Shown: positions 30,318 to 40,765, counted from the first letter of the stretch. The stretch: DNA of 64,000 nucleotides from Candidatus Geothermocultor quzhuomuensis (GCA_015711795.1 JACVJC010000004.1:36692-100691); one strand, 5' to 3'. Translations and numbers: made by a program. The notes: generated by a model from the letters alone, not told the origin.

Positions 30318-31238
30318 TTATCTTCTCCCATGACAGCTCAAACAATATGAAGACTTGTGACACAAAAGACAATGAGAATTTCCTATTCTCCCAACCGTGC
30401 GTCGATGGACGCTTCGCCACGACTCTCTCTTCGGGTCATAACCTGGATGATGACACTTCTCACAATAATAAGGGTCGGGGTGGCACTTCTTGCACAAACC
30501 AAATAATCTCTTTTCTCTTTGGTGTAAACGAATCCAATTAGAAATATGAGGCATTTCCATCCCGTGACAAGCTAAACAATCTTTTTTCTCATAATGACAA
30601 AAAAGACAAGGTTTGTCATCTTTCTTAGCTTTCTTCCCATGTTTTCTTCTCCAATCTAAGATATCATGACTCTTAGGTGTAATTTTAAATTCCGAAGTAT
30701 GACAAACATTACATTCCCGAGGAGCCTTTTTCCCATCATGACATTTCATACACTCACTCATTTTCATCCGATTGTAATAACCATCCATCCCAGGATGACC
30801 CACTCGATTATGGCAATAAGCACAAGTTAACTTACCCTTATGAGCATCGTGGTTGATAATCATCCCTTCCCGGGGAGTTACTTTAACAAGAGAGTGGCAA
30901 TTAAGACAGTTATTCTCAGGTAGTTTCTTACTAAGTTCACTATTTTTATTTATTGGTTCTTCAAAACCTCTAAAATGATTATAAAGTTCTTTAAGGGTCG
31001 CCAGTTTGTGAATCAATAAATTTAAAACTCCTGGCTCAATATGACAGGAAACGCAATTAATCTCTTGGTGGGAAGAGCTTTCCCAAGCTTGATAATCTTT
31101 CCTCATTTCATGGCAGGTATTGCAGAAAGAAGATTGCATTGTATATAAAATTACTCCAATCGATAAGATTAAAGCAAAAAGGATAAAATAAAAAAGAAGA
31201 CAAAACTTTTGAAAAAGATTAAGTTTCTCCATTCCCAT
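30318..31238 (-). CDS. Membrane-anchored multiheme c-type cytochrome (NapC/NirT-like N-terminus), 12 CXXCH motifs
   Basis: One N-terminal TM then CNTCH, CVSCH, CLNCH, CAYCH, CMKCH, CNVCH, CLFCH, CLACH, CKKCH, CEKCH, CLLCH, CLSCH. Confidence 0.93.
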   Translation of the reverse strand: MGMEKLNLFQKFCLLFYFILFALILSIGVILYTMQSSFCNTCHEMRKDYQAWESSSHQEINCVSCHIEPGVLNLLIHKLATLKELYNHFRGFEEPINKNSELSKKLPENNCLNCHSLVKVTPREGMIINHDAHKGKLTCAYCHNRVGHPGMDGYYNRMKMSECMKCHDGKKAPRECNVCHTSEFKITPKSHDILDWRRKHGKKAKKDDKPCLFCHYEKKDCLACHGMEMPHISNWIRLHQREKRLFGLCKKCHPDPYYCEKCHHPGYDPKRESWRSVHRRTVGRIGNSHCLLCHKSSYCLSCHGRR

Positions 31239-31422
31239 AATTTCCCATCAGAATTTTGTATCAATTTTACCTTCTTGAAAAATTAATGACAAACTATTAG
31301 CCAAAATGTTAATATTCAAAAAGCTAATAATAACTAATTAATTAATCATAAATCCTTAGAATAAGGTAAAGCTTTTAAGATAAAGCGATTTTATGAGAAA
31401 ATAAGAAGGAATTCTAAAGAAA

Positions 31423-33141
31423 ATGGAAGAACTTCTCCTTGGGCGTTATCGAATATTAAGTAAGATCGGTGAAGGAGCTTCAGGGAAAGTTTTTAAGGCT
31501 TTCGATAATAAAATTGGACGTGAAGTTGCTATTAAAGAAATTCCTGCTACTCCCGTGACTGCTCCTAGGGTCTTAAGAGAATTACGAACTATTGCTAATC
31601 TTAATCATCCCAATATCGTTACGGTTTATGAATTTGAAGAAACGGAAAAAAACTACTACATTATTATGGAGTTCCTTGATGGAATTACCCTTCGTCAAAT
31701 TTTAAAGAAACAACCTTTAACTCTCTCCCAAATATTAGCTATTGCGATTCAAGTTTGTGATGCCCTTGATTACGCTCACTCCTTTGAAATCATTCATCGA
31801 GATATTAAGCCTGAAAATATTATGGTTTTAAAGGATGGGAGAGTAAAATTGACAGATTTTGGTATTGCTCGTTTAATTAGTCGGAGTATTCATGAGAGAA
31901 GAATCGTTGGGACTCTTGGTTATATGTCCCCAGAACAAGTAACAGGAAGATTCGTTGATGAAACAACTGATATTTTCTCCACTGGCGTTGTCCTTTATGA
32001 AATGTTAACAGGTAAAAATCCGCTTTTTGCTGAAACCTTAAAAGAAACAGCCATGAAAATTTTAAACTTAAACCCACCTCCCCCTAGCACAATTAATCCT
32101 TCTATCCCTCAAGAGTTAGATAGTCTTATTTTAAAATCAATCGCTAAAGACCCTGACACAAGATTTCAAACTGCCCGCGAGTTTAGAGAAAAACTCGAAG
32201 ATTTTCAGATAAAAAGTGGTTCTTTTGAAGATATTTTAAAACCAGTTATTGAAATTTTCCCAGGTGAAGAAGTTGTCTTAAAAGAAGAAAGAACACCATT
32301 TGAAGAAATGCGTCTCTCAGTAAGCAAGTTTTTAAGGAAAAGGGAAAGATTACTTAAAAATCTTTTCCTTGCCATTTCTCTTGCTTTAATCTCTTTTACA
32401 GGATTGCCAAAAACTGCTTTTTATCCTAAAGAGCTTAACTATCTTATTCCTGCAACCCTTTTTTCTATCTCACTTTTTTATCCCATTGCAGCTCTTTGGC
32501 TTACAGCTGCTTCCTTTCTTCCTCCCCTTTTTTCCCAATCACTTCTTTATGGAATCTTAGGAACATTTTTGCTTTTTCTTTATTGCGCCATTTTCACTGA
32601 GGAAGAACCATCTTGGGCTGCTCTTCCTTTCCTTTCTTTCCCTTTCTCCTCATTAAAACTTGACTTCTTTTTTCCATTTCTTATTGGGCTTATTTGTTCA
32701 CCAGGAATTGCTTTTCTCCTCGGAGCCTTCGGCATCCTCTTTACTGAAATTTTTGACTTACGGTTAGCTCAAACTCTTCGCTATATACCCCTTAAAAACA
32801 ATTTCTTAGGATACCCTAAGTTAAATCCTCAAATGAGTATCTTTGAGAGCTTTAAAGTTTTAATTAAGCCTTTTATTAAAGAACCCCTCCTTTGGAGTCA
32901 AATTCTCCTTTGGGCTTTAGCAGCAGCTTTAATTAGTTTACCAGCTACTATAATGAAAAGAAGGTGGTTGGGGCGGCTTGTTGGAGTAATCTTGGGAATC
33001 TCTCTCCTAGTAGGTGGGTATTACCTCATCTTCTCTTTTCTTAAAATAACTCCTTTCCCTTGGAGAAAAATAGTAAAAAGATTACTTCTCCCCATTACTT
33101 TAGCTTTTTTGCTTATCCCTATCCTGGAGGTAAAGAAATAA
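31423..33141 (+). CDS. Serine/threonine protein kinase with C-terminal multi-pass membrane domain
   Basis: IGEGASGKVFKAFD, VAIKEI, IIHRDIKPENIMVL, LTDFGIARL, GTLGYMSPEQ; several C-terminal TM segments. Confidence 0.92.
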   Translation: MEELLLGRYRILSKIGEGASGKVFKAFDNKIGREVAIKEIPATPVTAPRVLRELRTIANLNHPNIVTVYEFEETEKNYYIIMEFLDGITLRQILKKQPLTLSQILAIAIQVCDALDYAHSFEIIHRDIKPENIMVLKDGRVKLTDFGIARLISRSIHERRIVGTLGYMSPEQVTGRFVDETTDIFSTGVVLYEMLTGKNPLFAETLKETAMKILNLNPPPPSTINPSIPQELDSLILKSIAKDPDTRFQTAREFREKLEDFQIKSGSFEDILKPVIEIFPGEEVVLKEERTPFEEMRLSVSKFLRKRERLLKNLFLAISLALISFTGLPKTAFYPKELNYLIPATLFSISLFYPIAALWLTAASFLPPLFSQSLLYGILGTFLLFLYCAIFTEEEPSWAALPFLSFPFSSLKLDFFFPFLIGLICSPGIAFLLGAFGILFTEIFDLRLAQTLRYIPLKNNFLGYPKLNPQMSIFESFKVLIKPFIKEPLLWSQILLWALAAALISLPATIMKRRWLGRLVGVILGISLLVGGYYLIFSFLKITPFPWRKIVKRLLLPITLAFLLIPILEVKK

Positions 33142-33951
33142 TTAAAGAGGCCCGCGGGCAACTTCCTTGATGATTTTAATAAGCTGACCTAAGTCCAAGT
33201 TAGCCAGAGGTAAAAGTAAACTTAAAATTTTATCATGCTTCAAATAACCGCTCTCTTTTAAAAGTACAAGTTGACGCAAATCTTTATAAGAAATCACATT
33301 AACCCGATGCTGAACCTGGGACTTTCTAATTGCTGCAACAAAAATACCTTCTTGTGAAGGTGTAGGAACAACCATTAAAGCTGTAACTGGTTCAGAAAAT
33401 GATTTTAAATTCTCTGACAGCTTAGAAAGAAAAGTCATTGCTTCTTCAAACTCAAAATCTTTAAGAAGAGGTCTTACCCATATCTTTCGAGCATTCCTTG
33501 CTATCCAGAAACCCGCTTCTACCTCAAAGCCAAGGCTCTTACCTAAGGAATCAATGTAAGAATTATATTCTTCCTCAGATTTCAATTCAGTAATTGAGGG
33601 GATTTCGCCAATGTCACTGGGGAGTGGGGCTTTCTCTTTTCTCCGACTTATCTGAAAGTTACCGGTTAAGGCATCCTTAATATCCATTGAAAGAATATCA
33701 GTCCACCCTCTTTTTTTAACTTTAAGTTTTACTCCAAAAACATTAACTGTTTTTAACTCTTCTTTTTCTTCTCTTCCCGCATTAGAGGTTGAAGGTAAGG
33801 AATCAAGAGATAAAGAAGGCTCAGTCAATGGAGTTTCGGTTAGCTTCTCTTCTGCTTTAGGAGATTCTCTTGACTCAACTACATAAAAGCAAAAGGGGCA
33901 AAAATTTTTTTCTTCCTCAGGAATTGGGGTACCACACCGAGGGCAATCCAT
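33142..33951 (-). CDS. Zinc-ribbon domain protein
   Basis: N-terminal MDCPRCGTPIPEEEKNFCPFCFYVV double CXXC; rest unassigned. Confidence 0.6.
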   Translation of the reverse strand: MDCPRCGTPIPEEEKNFCPFCFYVVESRESPKAEEKLTETPLTEPSLSLDSLPSTSNAGREEKEELKTVNVFGVKLKVKKRGWTDILSMDIKDALTGNFQISRRKEKAPLPSDIGEIPSITELKSEEEYNSYIDSLGKSLGFEVEAGFWIARNARKIWVRPLLKDFEFEEAMTFLSKLSENLKSFSEPVTALMVVPTPSQEGIFVAAIRKSQVQHRVNVISYKDLRQLVLLKESGYLKHDKILSLLLPLANLDLGQLIKIIKEVARGPL

Positions 33952-34067
33952 CTTAACCTCTCTCCTTTAACTATTTTCCTTAATTATATCACCTACTCAC
34001 TCATAAAACAGGATCAAATAAGAGTTAAGAGATAGGAAATATTTATTTTTATCCTACCTGTTACTTG

Positions 34068-35273
34068 TTACCTGCTTCTCAAGATGGCATCAGCCATTCT
34101 AGCAGCTCGTACTCCTTCCTTAACGTCGTGGAGTCTTAAGATGTTTGCACCTTCCCAAATTGCCAAGGTTGATACAGCAATGGTTCCTTCCAATCTCTCC
34201 TCGACGGGAAGGTTTAGAGTAAAGCCAATGAAAGATTTTCGAGAAGGCCCAACTAGAATAGGTTGCCCCAAACTTTTAAATTCAGATAATCTTCTAATCA
34301 GCTCTAAGTTGTGCTCTTTTGTTTTGCCAAAGCCAATACCTGGATCGATAATAATACTTTCCTTTCTAACTCCTCCATCAGTAGCCTTCTTTACTTGGTC
34401 GCTCAGAAAGCGATAAATCTCAGAAATAACATCTTCATAAACTGGATTTTGTTGCATATCTTTGGGTGTCCCTTTCATATGCATAATCACAATAGGAACT
34501 CCTTCTTCTGCTACCAGCTCAAGCATCCTTGGAAACCTTAAACCATAAATATCATTAATCATCGAAGCTCCAGCCTCAAGGGCAGCTTTGGCAACTTCAG
34601 GCTTATAAGTATCGATAGAGATAGGAATCTTTTTTGACTTTCTAATTCCTTCGATTACTGGAATAACTCGATTAAGTTCTTCATCTAGGGAGATAGGTTC
34701 TGAGCCAGGGCGAGTTGATTCTCCACCCACATCGATGATGTCTGCTCCTTCTTCAGCCATCTCTAAGCCATGCTCAATTGCTAAATTTTTCGAGAAAAAC
34801 TTTCCGCCGTCAGAGAAAGAATCAGGGGTAACATTTAAAATCCCCATTATGTATGTTTTTTTAGAAAAATCAAATTTAAAACCTTTTCCTTTTAAAGGTG
34901 AAGGAAAGTTAGCAAAATTTTTAAGGGCATTTTTTATCTCCAAAGCCAGAGTGGGAAGGTTAAAATATTGCCCACTTAACTTTTCACAAAGATTCTCAAG
35001 TTGAGTTAAAGTGCCGAGTAAAAGAAGATCAGTTTTCTTTTCTTTAAGAGTAAAAGTTCCTCGTGAAATAGCAGCTTCTCCACCACGAGCAAGCATTTCT
35101 TGTTTAAGAATGAGAGCAGCCTTTATATCAAGAGCTTCTACTTTAATCGCTCGGAAAATCCCTTTCCGAGACATAATCTCAATTCCTGGAGCATCAACTT
35201 TAATCCGAGATAACTCTTTTTTAATCTCAGCTTCACTATCAACCTTTACCACCCGTGGATAATGATTCATCAA
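34068..35273 (-). CDS. folP: Dihydropteroate synthase with N-terminal extension
   Basis: IMGILNVTPDSFSDGGKF, DVGGESTRPGSEPIS, DPGIGFGKT. Confidence 0.95.
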   Translation of the reverse strand: MMNHYPRVVKVDSEAEIKKELSRIKVDAPGIEIMSRKGIFRAIKVEALDIKAALILKQEMLARGGEAAISRGTFTLKEKKTDLLLLGTLTQLENLCEKLSGQYFNLPTLALEIKNALKNFANFPSPLKGKGFKFDFSKKTYIMGILNVTPDSFSDGGKFFSKNLAIEHGLEMAEEGADIIDVGGESTRPGSEPISLDEELNRVIPVIEGIRKSKKIPISIDTYKPEVAKAALEAGASMINDIYGLRFPRMLELVAEEGVPIVIMHMKGTPKDMQQNPVYEDVISEIYRFLSDQVKKATDGGVRKESIIIDPGIGFGKTKEHNLELIRRLSEFKSLGQPILVGPSRKSFIGFTLNLPVEERLEGTIAVSTLAIWEGANILRLHDVKEGVRAARMADAILRSR

Positions 35274-35293
35274 CCCTCTCCAAGCTAAAGAAC

Positions 35294-36280
35294 TTAAGTT
35301 TGAACCTTCAAAAACAAAATTTCACCAGCTATGCCTAAAAGAATTATCGCTCCTAAGATGCCAATTGCTTGAAGCAAACTAGCCGAAGCTAAGACAAGAG
35401 CAAGGAAGCCAAGGCTCCCCGCCACAAGATAAAGAATAGAAACTGCCTGCCACTCTTTTAATCCCAAATTAACTAAGCGATGAGAACAGTGGTCTTTACC
35501 TCCCTCGTAAATTGATTTGCCCTTTAACTTTCGGGAAAAAGTTACTAAAGTAGTGTCAAAGATAGGCACTCCCAAAACGAGGATGGGAACACCGAAGGTA
35601 ATTAAATTGATATTAGAAAACCTAAGCTTAATTCCGATTACAGCTAAGATTAATCCTAGAAACATGCTTCCTGCATCACCCATAAAGATAATAGCTGGTT
35701 TAAAGTTATATTTTAAAAAAGCCAAGCTAGCTCCGCATAAAGCAGCTGAGAGAGTAGCAACCAAATATTGTTCATTTAAAGCTGCGATAAGGAAGAAAAA
35801 AAATGAGGCAATAGCTGAAATACCTGCTGAAAGCCCGTCCATATTATCTAAAAGATTTAAAGCATTTATTATCCCGACAATCCAAAAGAGAGTTATGAAA
35901 AAATCCAAGAGCCAGAAATTAAACAACCGAACTTTGATTCCAAGAAAATAAATGCCACTAGCCACGAGAATTTGAGAAACTAATTTTAACTGTGGGTTTA
36001 TTGGTTTATAATCATCAATTAAGCCAATAATAGCAATTATCATCCCTAAGGCTAAAATCATTGAAAGCTCAAATAAAGGTTTAAAAGAAAAAATAATGGC
36101 AAAAATTAATGATATTGCAATAGCCATTCCCCCAAGGTAAGGCATTGGGTCAGTATGAATTTTTCCATTAGCTGGGTGGTCAAGAATCTTTAATTTGAGA
36201 GCAATTTGACGGGCTATGGGAGTAGTTATATAAGTTAATAAAAAAGTTAAGAAAAAAGCTAAAAAGTATTGCTCAATCAT
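35294..36280 (-). CDS. MraY/WecA-family glycosyl-1-phosphate transferase
   Basis: IIGLIDDYKPI, NALNLLDNMDGLSAG, FMGDAGSMFLGLIL, HCSHRLV. Confidence 0.92.
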   Translation of the reverse strand: MIEQYFLAFFLTFLLTYITTPIARQIALKLKILDHPANGKIHTDPMPYLGGMAIAISLIFAIIFSFKPLFELSMILALGMIIAIIGLIDDYKPINPQLKLVSQILVASGIYFLGIKVRLFNFWLLDFFITLFWIVGIINALNLLDNMDGLSAGISAIASFFFFLIAALNEQYLVATLSAALCGASLAFLKYNFKPAIIFMGDAGSMFLGLILAVIGIKLRFSNINLITFGVPILVLGVPIFDTTLVTFSRKLKGKSIYEGGKDHCSHRLVNLGLKEWQAVSILYLVAGSLGFLALVLASASLLQAIGILGAIILLGIAGEILFLKVQT

Positions 36281-36285
36281 CGAAG

Positions 36286-37263
36286 CTATCCTTGCTCAAA
36301 AAGTTCTTTCCTTTTCTCTTCAACCATTATCTTAATTACCTCTTCCAAATTAACGGTTGGTTGAAATCCTATTAAGCTTCGAACCCGAGAAATGTCCGGT
36401 ATTCTCCTTTCCATATCCTCAAAACCTTCTTCATAAGCTTCTTCGTAAGGAACATATTTAATTTCTGAGTTACTCCCCACAATCTCTATTACCTTCCTAG
36501 CCAAGTCTTTAATTGAAATCTCTTCTTGACTTCCTAAATTAAAGACTCCTCCTACTGCTTGTGGGTGCTCCATCAGCTGTATTAACCCTTTAACCGCATC
36601 ACTAACATAAAGAAAACATCTTGACTGTTCACCGCTACCATAAACAGTTAAAGGCTCATTTTTCAGTGCTTGCTCAACAAATCGAGGAACAACCATTCCA
36701 TAAGCACCTGTTTGCCTCGGACCAACGACATTAAAAAGCCTAACAATAACGGTGGGGAGATTCATTTCCTTCCAATAAATATAAGCTAAAATTTCATCCA
36801 CCGCTTTTGAGGTCGAATAACTCCAGCGGCTTTTTAAGGGAGAACCTAAAATCCGATCGTCATCTTCTTTTAAAGGACCTTGGGTATTTTTCCCGTAAAT
36901 CTCAGAGCTAGAAGTAACCAAAACTTTTTTTCGATAGCGGTGAGCCATTGAAAAAACAATTTCACTTCCTTTAATATTGGTTGTCATTGATTCTAAAGGA
37001 TGCTCAACAATTAATTTAACCCCAACCGCTGCAGCTAAATGATAGATAATATCGCACCTCTCAACTAGCTTATCAACTAAAAACTCATCAAGGATTGAAC
37101 CAATAACCAATTGAAAAGAGGAGTTGCCATCAAGATGTTTAACGTTTTCAATTCGACCAGTTGAAAGATTGTCTAAAGCAATTACCGAGTGACCTTGAGC
37201 AATTAAAGCTTCAGCTAAATGAGAGCCGATAAAGCCAGCTCCTCCAGTTATCAAAACTTCCAA
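36286..37263 (-). CDS. NAD-dependent nucleotide-sugar epimerase/dehydratase (UDP-glucuronate decarboxylase-like)
   Basis: VLITGGAGFIGSHLAEAL, SSSEIYGK, YSTSKAVDE. Confidence 0.85.
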   Translation of the reverse strand: MEVLITGGAGFIGSHLAEALIAQGHSVIALDNLSTGRIENVKHLDGNSSFQLVIGSILDEFLVDKLVERCDIIYHLAAAVGVKLIVEHPLESMTTNIKGSEIVFSMAHRYRKKVLVTSSSEIYGKNTQGPLKEDDDRILGSPLKSRWSYSTSKAVDEILAYIYWKEMNLPTVIVRLFNVVGPRQTGAYGMVVPRFVEQALKNEPLTVYGSGEQSRCFLYVSDAVKGLIQLMEHPQAVGGVFNLGSQEEISIKDLARKVIEIVGSNSEIKYVPYEEAYEEGFEDMERRIPDISRVRSLIGFQPTVNLEEVIKIMVEEKRKELFEQG

Positions 37264-37384
37264 GATTTACCTCTTTTCAAGATTTATATAAAATAAACTA
37301 AATTTGCTTTTTAAATTCTATCTAAACTCTTTGATAACCGTCAAACATTAAAAACTGTAAGCACTTAGCGGTAAAAAACAAGTT

Positions 37385-39484
37385 TTAGCGCTTTAATTGA
37401 TAAAGTTTTTCTTGAGCTTCTTTAAAATTAGGATTAATAGCTAATGCTTTCTCAAGATTTTCCTGAGCTTTCACTTTCTCATTGAGACCAAGATAAGCTA
37501 AGCTTAAATAATAATACCCTTCTGCTTTTTGGCTAATTTTTAACAAATTCTCAAAGTCGCTTTTCGCCTTTTCATACTCCCTTCTTTTTAAATAAATTTT
37601 ACCCCTTCCCCAAAAGCATCCTCCAACATCATTGAGGATGTTACGGACAACTCCTGACCAAAATTCTTTGTACTTTAAAAGTTTTATCCCTTCACTATAA
37701 GCTTTTATTGCTTCTTCCTCCCTCCCAATTGAATCATAAAAATCAGCTAGCCAAAGAGAATATAAAGGGTCATTAGGGTAAAGAGATCTTGCCATTATTA
37801 GCTCTCTCTCCGCTTCATTCAACCGTTGAGCAGTAGCATAGTGGATACCCAACTTCAAATGATATTCAGGTTCGAGTGGGTCAAGAGCAACAGCCTTTTC
37901 CAGCAAATAAATTGAAGAATAAAGAAAGGAAGGATCATTCGAGGACTTTCCTAAGCGAAAATATGTTTCAGCTAAATCTACTTTATATCTGGTATTAATT
38001 GGATTAAGCTGAATTGCTTTTTCTAAAAGTTTCTTTGCTTCAACAATTCTTCCTCCTTTTAAAAAACTTCGACCTCTTCGCCCATAAAGCTCTGCTCGAA
38101 AGGAAGAAAAGAAAAAGAGAAAAACCAAGAAGCCGACAAGAAAAGGAATAGCTGATAAACGCCTTTCTTTTAGCTTACCTTTTACTTTGATAAGTCGATA
38201 AGGCTGGGTTTTTTCTTGAAGCCAGCTTAAAGAAGCAAACTGCCCTAAAATTATCCAAAAAACAATACCAACCGCTGGGATGTAAAGACTTGAGTCATTA
38301 AAGTTATGAAAGGAAAAACCGACAATGCTAGCTAAAAAAGCTATTGCTAATTGATATTCTTTCCCTCTTTTCTTTAAACTCCAAAGATTAATTCCTTTTA
38401 AAAAGATTAAAAAAAGAAGAGATAAAAACCCTATTCCACCAATAACTCCCGTTTCAGCTAAGATTTGGAGATAAGTATTATGTGACCACCGTGAATATGC
38501 TCCTTGAAATTGATAAAGAGGTAACAGTCGAGCAAAAGTCCCAATTCCCCCTCCAATTAAAGAATTGTGGGAAATCATCTTAAAAGCCCCTAGCCAAAGG
38601 AAAAGACGATGTTTAACACTCGAATCGAGAGTTAAAGAAAAAATTTTTAAAAAGCTTGGTTGAAATGCGAAATAAGTTATTATGAAGCTAAGAAAAATGG
38701 GGGAGAAAAAAATTAAAAACTTTGTCACTTTACCTTTATTTGTCTTTTTAAAAGTGACACTAATTAAAAAGATAAAAAGACTAATGGTAAAAGAAATATA
38801 GCCACCTCTCGAAAAAGTCAAAACTAAACCAAGGAATAAGAGAAAGAAAGCTAGAGCAAAAAGAATTCTCTCAACCTTCGTTTCTCCATTTAAGCAAAGA
38901 AATAAGCTCAAAGGAATGATTAAAATCAATAAGGAAGCAAAATTATTTGGATTGGTGAAGATAGCAAAAGCTCTTTGGGAAACTTCAAGATGAAGCCTCT
39001 CTCGAACGAAAAAGTCATAAAGATAGTCTATTTGATTATTTTTTTGATAAAGAGAGACAAAAACTAGAAAAAGCCCTAAAGAAGTCAAAATTTTCAAGAA
39101 AAACTTGCTTTCCTCATAATTTTTGAAGAGAGCAATGCCTAAATAAAAGATAGCAAAGTAACTTAAAAAAAGAAAAAAGCCATCAAGTTTAGAGCTTGTG
39201 CTAGATAAAGAAAGGAAAGAGAGGAAAACTGCAATAAGAAAAAGGGAAATGGGGAATTCAAGTCCAGTTTTCCTCAAGGGAAATTCTCTTCTCAATTGAG
39301 AAATTGCCAACCACAAAGTAACCAAAAAGGTTAAACTGAAATATAAAATAGCTCGAGTAAGATAATAATCACCTCCCCCAGCATTGAAAGGAGACAGCAT
39401 AAAAACAAAAAGGAGAAAAAAAAGATACCTAAAGGTTTTCTCGAAGGTAATTCTTTCACTCAACTTATTCACCAATCTATTCAT
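37385..39484 (-). CDS. O-antigen ligase-like membrane protein with C-terminal TPRs
   Basis: WSHNTYLQILAETGVIGGIGFLSLL; C-terminal TPR array. Confidence 0.87.
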   Translation of the reverse strand: MNRLVNKLSERITFEKTFRYLFFLLFVFMLSPFNAGGGDYYLTRAILYFSLTFLVTLWLAISQLRREFPLRKTGLEFPISLFLIAVFLSFLSLSSTSSKLDGFFLFLSYFAIFYLGIALFKNYEESKFFLKILTSLGLFLVFVSLYQKNNQIDYLYDFFVRERLHLEVSQRAFAIFTNPNNFASLLILIIPLSLFLCLNGETKVERILFALAFFLLFLGLVLTFSRGGYISFTISLFIFLISVTFKKTNKGKVTKFLIFFSPIFLSFIITYFAFQPSFLKIFSLTLDSSVKHRLFLWLGAFKMISHNSLIGGGIGTFARLLPLYQFQGAYSRWSHNTYLQILAETGVIGGIGFLSLLFLIFLKGINLWSLKKRGKEYQLAIAFLASIVGFSFHNFNDSSLYIPAVGIVFWIILGQFASLSWLQEKTQPYRLIKVKGKLKERRLSAIPFLVGFLVFLFFFSSFRAELYGRRGRSFLKGGRIVEAKKLLEKAIQLNPINTRYKVDLAETYFRLGKSSNDPSFLYSSIYLLEKAVALDPLEPEYHLKLGIHYATAQRLNEAERELIMARSLYPNDPLYSLWLADFYDSIGREEEAIKAYSEGIKLLKYKEFWSGVVRNILNDVGGCFWGRGKIYLKRREYEKAKSDFENLLKISQKAEGYYYLSLAYLGLNEKVKAQENLEKALAINPNFKEAQEKLYQLKR

Positions 39485-40643
39485 AATATTCCTTTGAATC
39501 TAACAAAGATTGATAAAGCTTCTTTATATTAGAGATAAGTTTTTTAATATCGTATTTTTCCAAAGCAATTTGACGCCCTTTTTTCCCCATTTCTTTTCTA
39601 ACTTCAGGATTATCAAGCAAAAAGTTAATTGCTTTAGCCATTCCATCAATGTCAAGAGAATTAACTAAAATTCCTGTTTCTTGGTGCACTACGACATCAG
39701 GAACCCCTCCAACCCTAGTTGCAACCACTGGTTTAGAAGAAGCCATTGCCTCAATAATTGAAACTGGTGTCCCTTCATTAAGAGAAGAAACAACAACAAT
39801 GTCTAAGCTCGAATATATTTGCGGAAGATCACTGCGCCAACCAGTAAAAATAACATTTTCTTCAATTCCCAAACTTTTAACATATTCTATTAGCTCTTCC
39901 CTTAACTCACCATCACCTACCACCACAAATTGAGCTTTTGGAAAACTCTCCAAAACCTTCCTAGCTGCATCAAAAAATAACTTGTGGTTTTTTACTGGTG
40001 TCAAGCGACCAATAATTCCAATGAATGGGACTTGGGGCGAAATGTTAAGCTCATCCCGAAATTGGTCTTCACCTGACTTAAGGAATTTCTCAAGCTCAAA
40101 GCCGAGAGGAATAACTGCTATTTTCTTCGCGGGAGCAATATTAAAACTGACTAACTCTTTTTTTATCCCTTTACTAACTGTCACAACCTTATCAGTAAAA
40201 CAGCTTAAAAACTTTTCAATCAAAATAAAAACCTTCGTCTTAAAAGGGTTAAAATAACTATGAAAAACGTGGCCATGAAATGTATGAAGAATGATAGGAA
40301 CACCAGCTAATTTAGCAGCCAGTCTCCCTAACACTCCCGCCTTAGCGGTATGGGTATGAACAATTTGAGGCTTCTCCTTCTTGATGAGATGATAAAGTTT
40401 AAAAAATGTGATAAAATCCCTTAAAAAATTAATTTCCCGGCCTAGCTGAGGTATTAGTATTGGTTTTACTTTCTTTTCTTTCATTAATTCGAGCATATTT
40501 CCTTCATAAGGAGCCTCCACGCCCGAAACAAGCACCGATTTAAATTTCTCATTTAACCTTTCAGTCAAAAGAACTACATGAATAGCAGGTCCTCCAATAT
40601 TAAGTCGGGTAATAATCCTTATCACTTTTATTTTATCCATCAT
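39477..40643 (-). CDS. Glycosyltransferase family 4
   Basis: IGIIGRLTPVKNHKLFFDAA, VVSSLNEGTPVSIIEAMASSKPVVAT. Confidence 0.92.
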   Translation of the reverse strand: MMDKIKVIRIITRLNIGGPAIHVVLLTERLNEKFKSVLVSGVEAPYEGNMLELMKEKKVKPILIPQLGREINFLRDFITFFKLYHLIKKEKPQIVHTHTAKAGVLGRLAAKLAGVPIILHTFHGHVFHSYFNPFKTKVFILIEKFLSCFTDKVVTVSKGIKKELVSFNIAPAKKIAVIPLGFELEKFLKSGEDQFRDELNISPQVPFIGIIGRLTPVKNHKLFFDAARKVLESFPKAQFVVVGDGELREELIEYVKSLGIEENVIFTGWRSDLPQIYSSLDIVVVSSLNEGTPVSIIEAMASSKPVVATRVGGVPDVVVHQETGILVNSLDIDGMAKAINFLLDNPEVRKEMGKKGRQIALEKYDIKKLISNIKKLYQSLLDSKEYYE

Positions 40644-40765
40644 AACATCTTATATCTCTTTTGGCTGTTATGATTAAGCGCTCAATTGCCTGCTTGCAAG
40701 CAGATGGGCCTGTCGCTTATTTGCCTCCACTCGAGCACAAGGAGACCTGTCAAGGGCTAGATTAG

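Noticed and set aside
40670-40765. GC-richer segment GCCTGCTTGCAAGCAGATGGGCCTGTC as a possible structured RNA or terminator
   Set aside because: Only a short palindrome (CTGCTTGCAAGCAG) is visible, with no convincing U-tract or conserved RNA family features.
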